Translations under genes and position numbers: made by a program
NCBI GenBank assembly: GCA_013397075.1
Contig: VWZS01000638.1
Coordinates: forward strand, 2,120,825-2,184,824
Source of the DNA: Rhabdornis inornatus
Lineage: Eukaryota > Chordata > Aves > Passeriformes > Rhabdornithidae
Length of the DNA: 64,000 nt
Direction of reading: 5' to 3'
In this document: positions 62,084 to 64,000 of the stretch, in pieces
How positions within the stretch are numbered: position 1 is the stretch's first letter
Layout of the letters: every line of letters starts with the position of its first letter
The notes under the pieces: model-generated
The model's database searches: none
Told to the model about the DNA's origin: nothing
The model's input: only the letters and a program-made list of their open reading frames with translations

Positions 62084-64000
62084 GTAGGGGTGATACGTTT
62101 CAAAGTCTATAATTAAGTCTTGACATTGAAAAATAATCAGAATATAGACTTCATTGTAAAATTTGTAGTTCATAGGTGAAGAGCAGAGGAGATCTGTTCT
62201 CAGGATGGGATCATGGTCATGAAGAAGTTTCCCCAGTAAATGGGATGTGGAGCTTGTCAAGAGCCTGGCTGCTTTGGAGCAGGGCTCAGGAGGAAGAGAG
62301 GAAGCTTGTAATCCACTTTGTCTGATCTACACCTTTAATATGTTTTCATAAAGAGCTATTATGAAGAATTAATGAGAAATTAACCTAACAGTAGGAAATA
62401 AAAATGGAAGTTTCTTAATCTATGTGAAAACATAAAGCATTTTTCTTAAACGGAGAAAAAAAGTAGCATGATATAAGTAGTGATCTAAGCAAATGAGTAG
62501 TTGGTGTGGTTTCTTTCTATGCCTCATAAAGACACCATTTTTGGTAGCTGAGTCTGATGACTGTGGGGGAGTTAGTTTCCCCTTATGCTTCACAGCATCC
62601 TGTTTCCACTAAGCAATCAAGAAGGTGTGCTTTGGAAAAGAATGCACCCTTTCTCTAATTTTACATCTCTTAATACAAATGAAGTGAAGCTGCATATCAC
62701 AGTACAATACATGCCCCTTTGCTCTGATTGTGGTAGGAAGTTTGATCCTGGCTAATGGTTGTGTCACAAAAAGAGAAAAAAGGGAACCAAGCTCAAAGTA
62801 TGTTCAGTGGTTGGAGTGTGTGTTGGAGTGGTGGAGCAGGAGGAGAGGAGGAAGGAGAATGAGGTATTTTTGGATGTCTTCATAGCAGCCTCAGGTGTTT
62901 TCTAGGTTTTTTCCTACTATTAACATGCTGCCTGGGGTTATGAAATACTACTACAATCTAACTTTCTGCAGGCAGATGCACAACCTGAATTTCTGCTGAC
63001 ATTGCTGTGTAATTCATCTGAGAGATAGGGGATTTTTGTCAGTGGGATGGCTGCACTGGCAGCAGTCAGCAGGGTAGACATAGGTATGAAGAGGGATTAA
63101 TCAAACCTCAGAGGAAGGCAACAGTAGAACGAGTTGAGTACAAAGGGCTGTTTAATGCAAAACAAAATTAAGATGAAAAGATGAGGGAAACTTCTTTGGG
63201 CTCTTTTCTTTCATTTGATTTGCCACAACTATTCAAGTACTACTGAATCAAGTCCTACTAAGTTAGGCAGACAGAAACGCATATTTGTGAAGTGGCAAAG
63301 TATGGGTTTCTTAATTCATGGGTTTGTTCTTAAAAGTTTTTCATTACATTAGTTGATGCTCACTGATTTACATCAGCTAAGGAATCTGATTTTTACTCAC
63401 TCCAGATCTTGTCCTGCAATTTGAGAGGCATTGAGAATTTTGCCACAACTCCAAAGGCTTAAAGGTCTGAAGCTCTCATAAATTGGGGTTTCACAAATGA
63501 AGTATGAAGGCTCATTTTAGAAAGTGTATATGAACATAGTGCCACGCTCTTTGTGGCATAAGCTGCCAAAGTGTATTTTGGGACTAATGGGTAGTTTTTC
63601 TGTGGTAGTAGTTGTGATTAAAAAAAAATCTTTCATGAAACCATATGGTCACACTTGATCCATTTGAGGCCGAAGTTATGCTAGACCAAAGCAATGATAA
63701 ACACTGGCATATTACAAAAACACAGTTTTCAGAAATGGTTTCCTTCATTCAGTTCTGTTCATCCTGTTGGTAAGGCTGGTAATTATCGGGGATTAGTACA
63801 GCGTTGCACAGGATTGTTGTATTTTCCTACAAACATATGCAGGAGGAGGGGAAAAACACTAATTAAGAAAGTCCAGGGCAGATGAAAGAATAAAATAGAT
63901 TAGTGGAATGCTTGTGTCAGCAGTTACGTATCTCATCTTGGAGTACAGTATGAGGTGGCACTAGGGTAGCATTGTTGTGAAAAACTAAGCTCTGCAAAGA
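62084..64000 (+). other. Intron 2 of the unidentified gene, to window end
   Basis: AT-rich sequence. A 37-base stretch between tttcag and gtaagg (63731-63767) could be a small exon but is unsupported. Nothing else is recognisable. Confidence 0.4.

Noticed and set aside
63731..63767. Possible 37-base exon 3 of the unidentified gene
   Set aside because: AG and GTAAGG flank it, but the encoded KWFPSFSSVHPV is unconvincing and its length leaves a new phase that cannot be tested here.

Overview
The window looks like avian chromosomal DNA. It carries two vertebrate genes with standard GT-AG introns, 3' ends of CR1 retrotransposons (the dominant bird LINE), an ERVL-like LTR family of the kind found in birds, and compact introns. 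The neighbouring pair HCFC2 and NFYB, facing each other tail to tail, matches the conserved vertebrate block on human 12q23 and chicken chromosome 1. I see no bacterial-type genes, CRISPR array or operon.

Layout: 1-15946 (+) holds HCFC2 exons 2-16. The window opens in the GC-rich end of intron 1, so the start codon lies upstream. All 15 visible exons join in one frame to give 750 residues: kelch repeats, a Ser/Thr-rich linker and fibronectin-III-type C-terminal modules. A long AT-rich 3' UTR runs to a poly(A) signal at 18835. About 5 kb of gene-free DNA follows (18.9-24.0 kb). NFYB lies on the minus strand, with six coding exons between 33440 and 26303 giving a complete 205-residue NF-Y beta subunit, a long 3' UTR, and a CpG-island promoter near 40.6-41.4 kb that contains back-to-back CCAAT boxes. 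The CpG-island end is disturbed by three single-N joins, a 440-bp exact duplication and a CR1 insertion. From 42.6 to 51.0 kb is gene-poor DNA with a solo LTR, LTR and CR1 fragments and a probable old MIR/CORE-SINE relic. A second CpG island (51.0-51.6 kb) starts a plus-strand gene. I can support two coding exons of it, at 51301 and 61974, joined in frame with good splice sites; the rest lies beyond the window. I do not recognise its protein. Its position matches that of TXNRD1 in the conserved order, but the sequence does not prove this.

Functionally, HCFC2 is a chromatin and transcription cofactor of the host-cell-factor family, and NFYB is the histone-fold beta subunit of the CCAAT-binding factor NF-Y. 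They are independent housekeeping regulators, not a pathway cluster. I found no convincing new multi-gene system. The best leads are the unidentified two-exon gene, two near-perfect intronic hairpins, the CCAAT palindrome in NFYB's own promoter, and clear assembly errors that affect annotation of that promoter.
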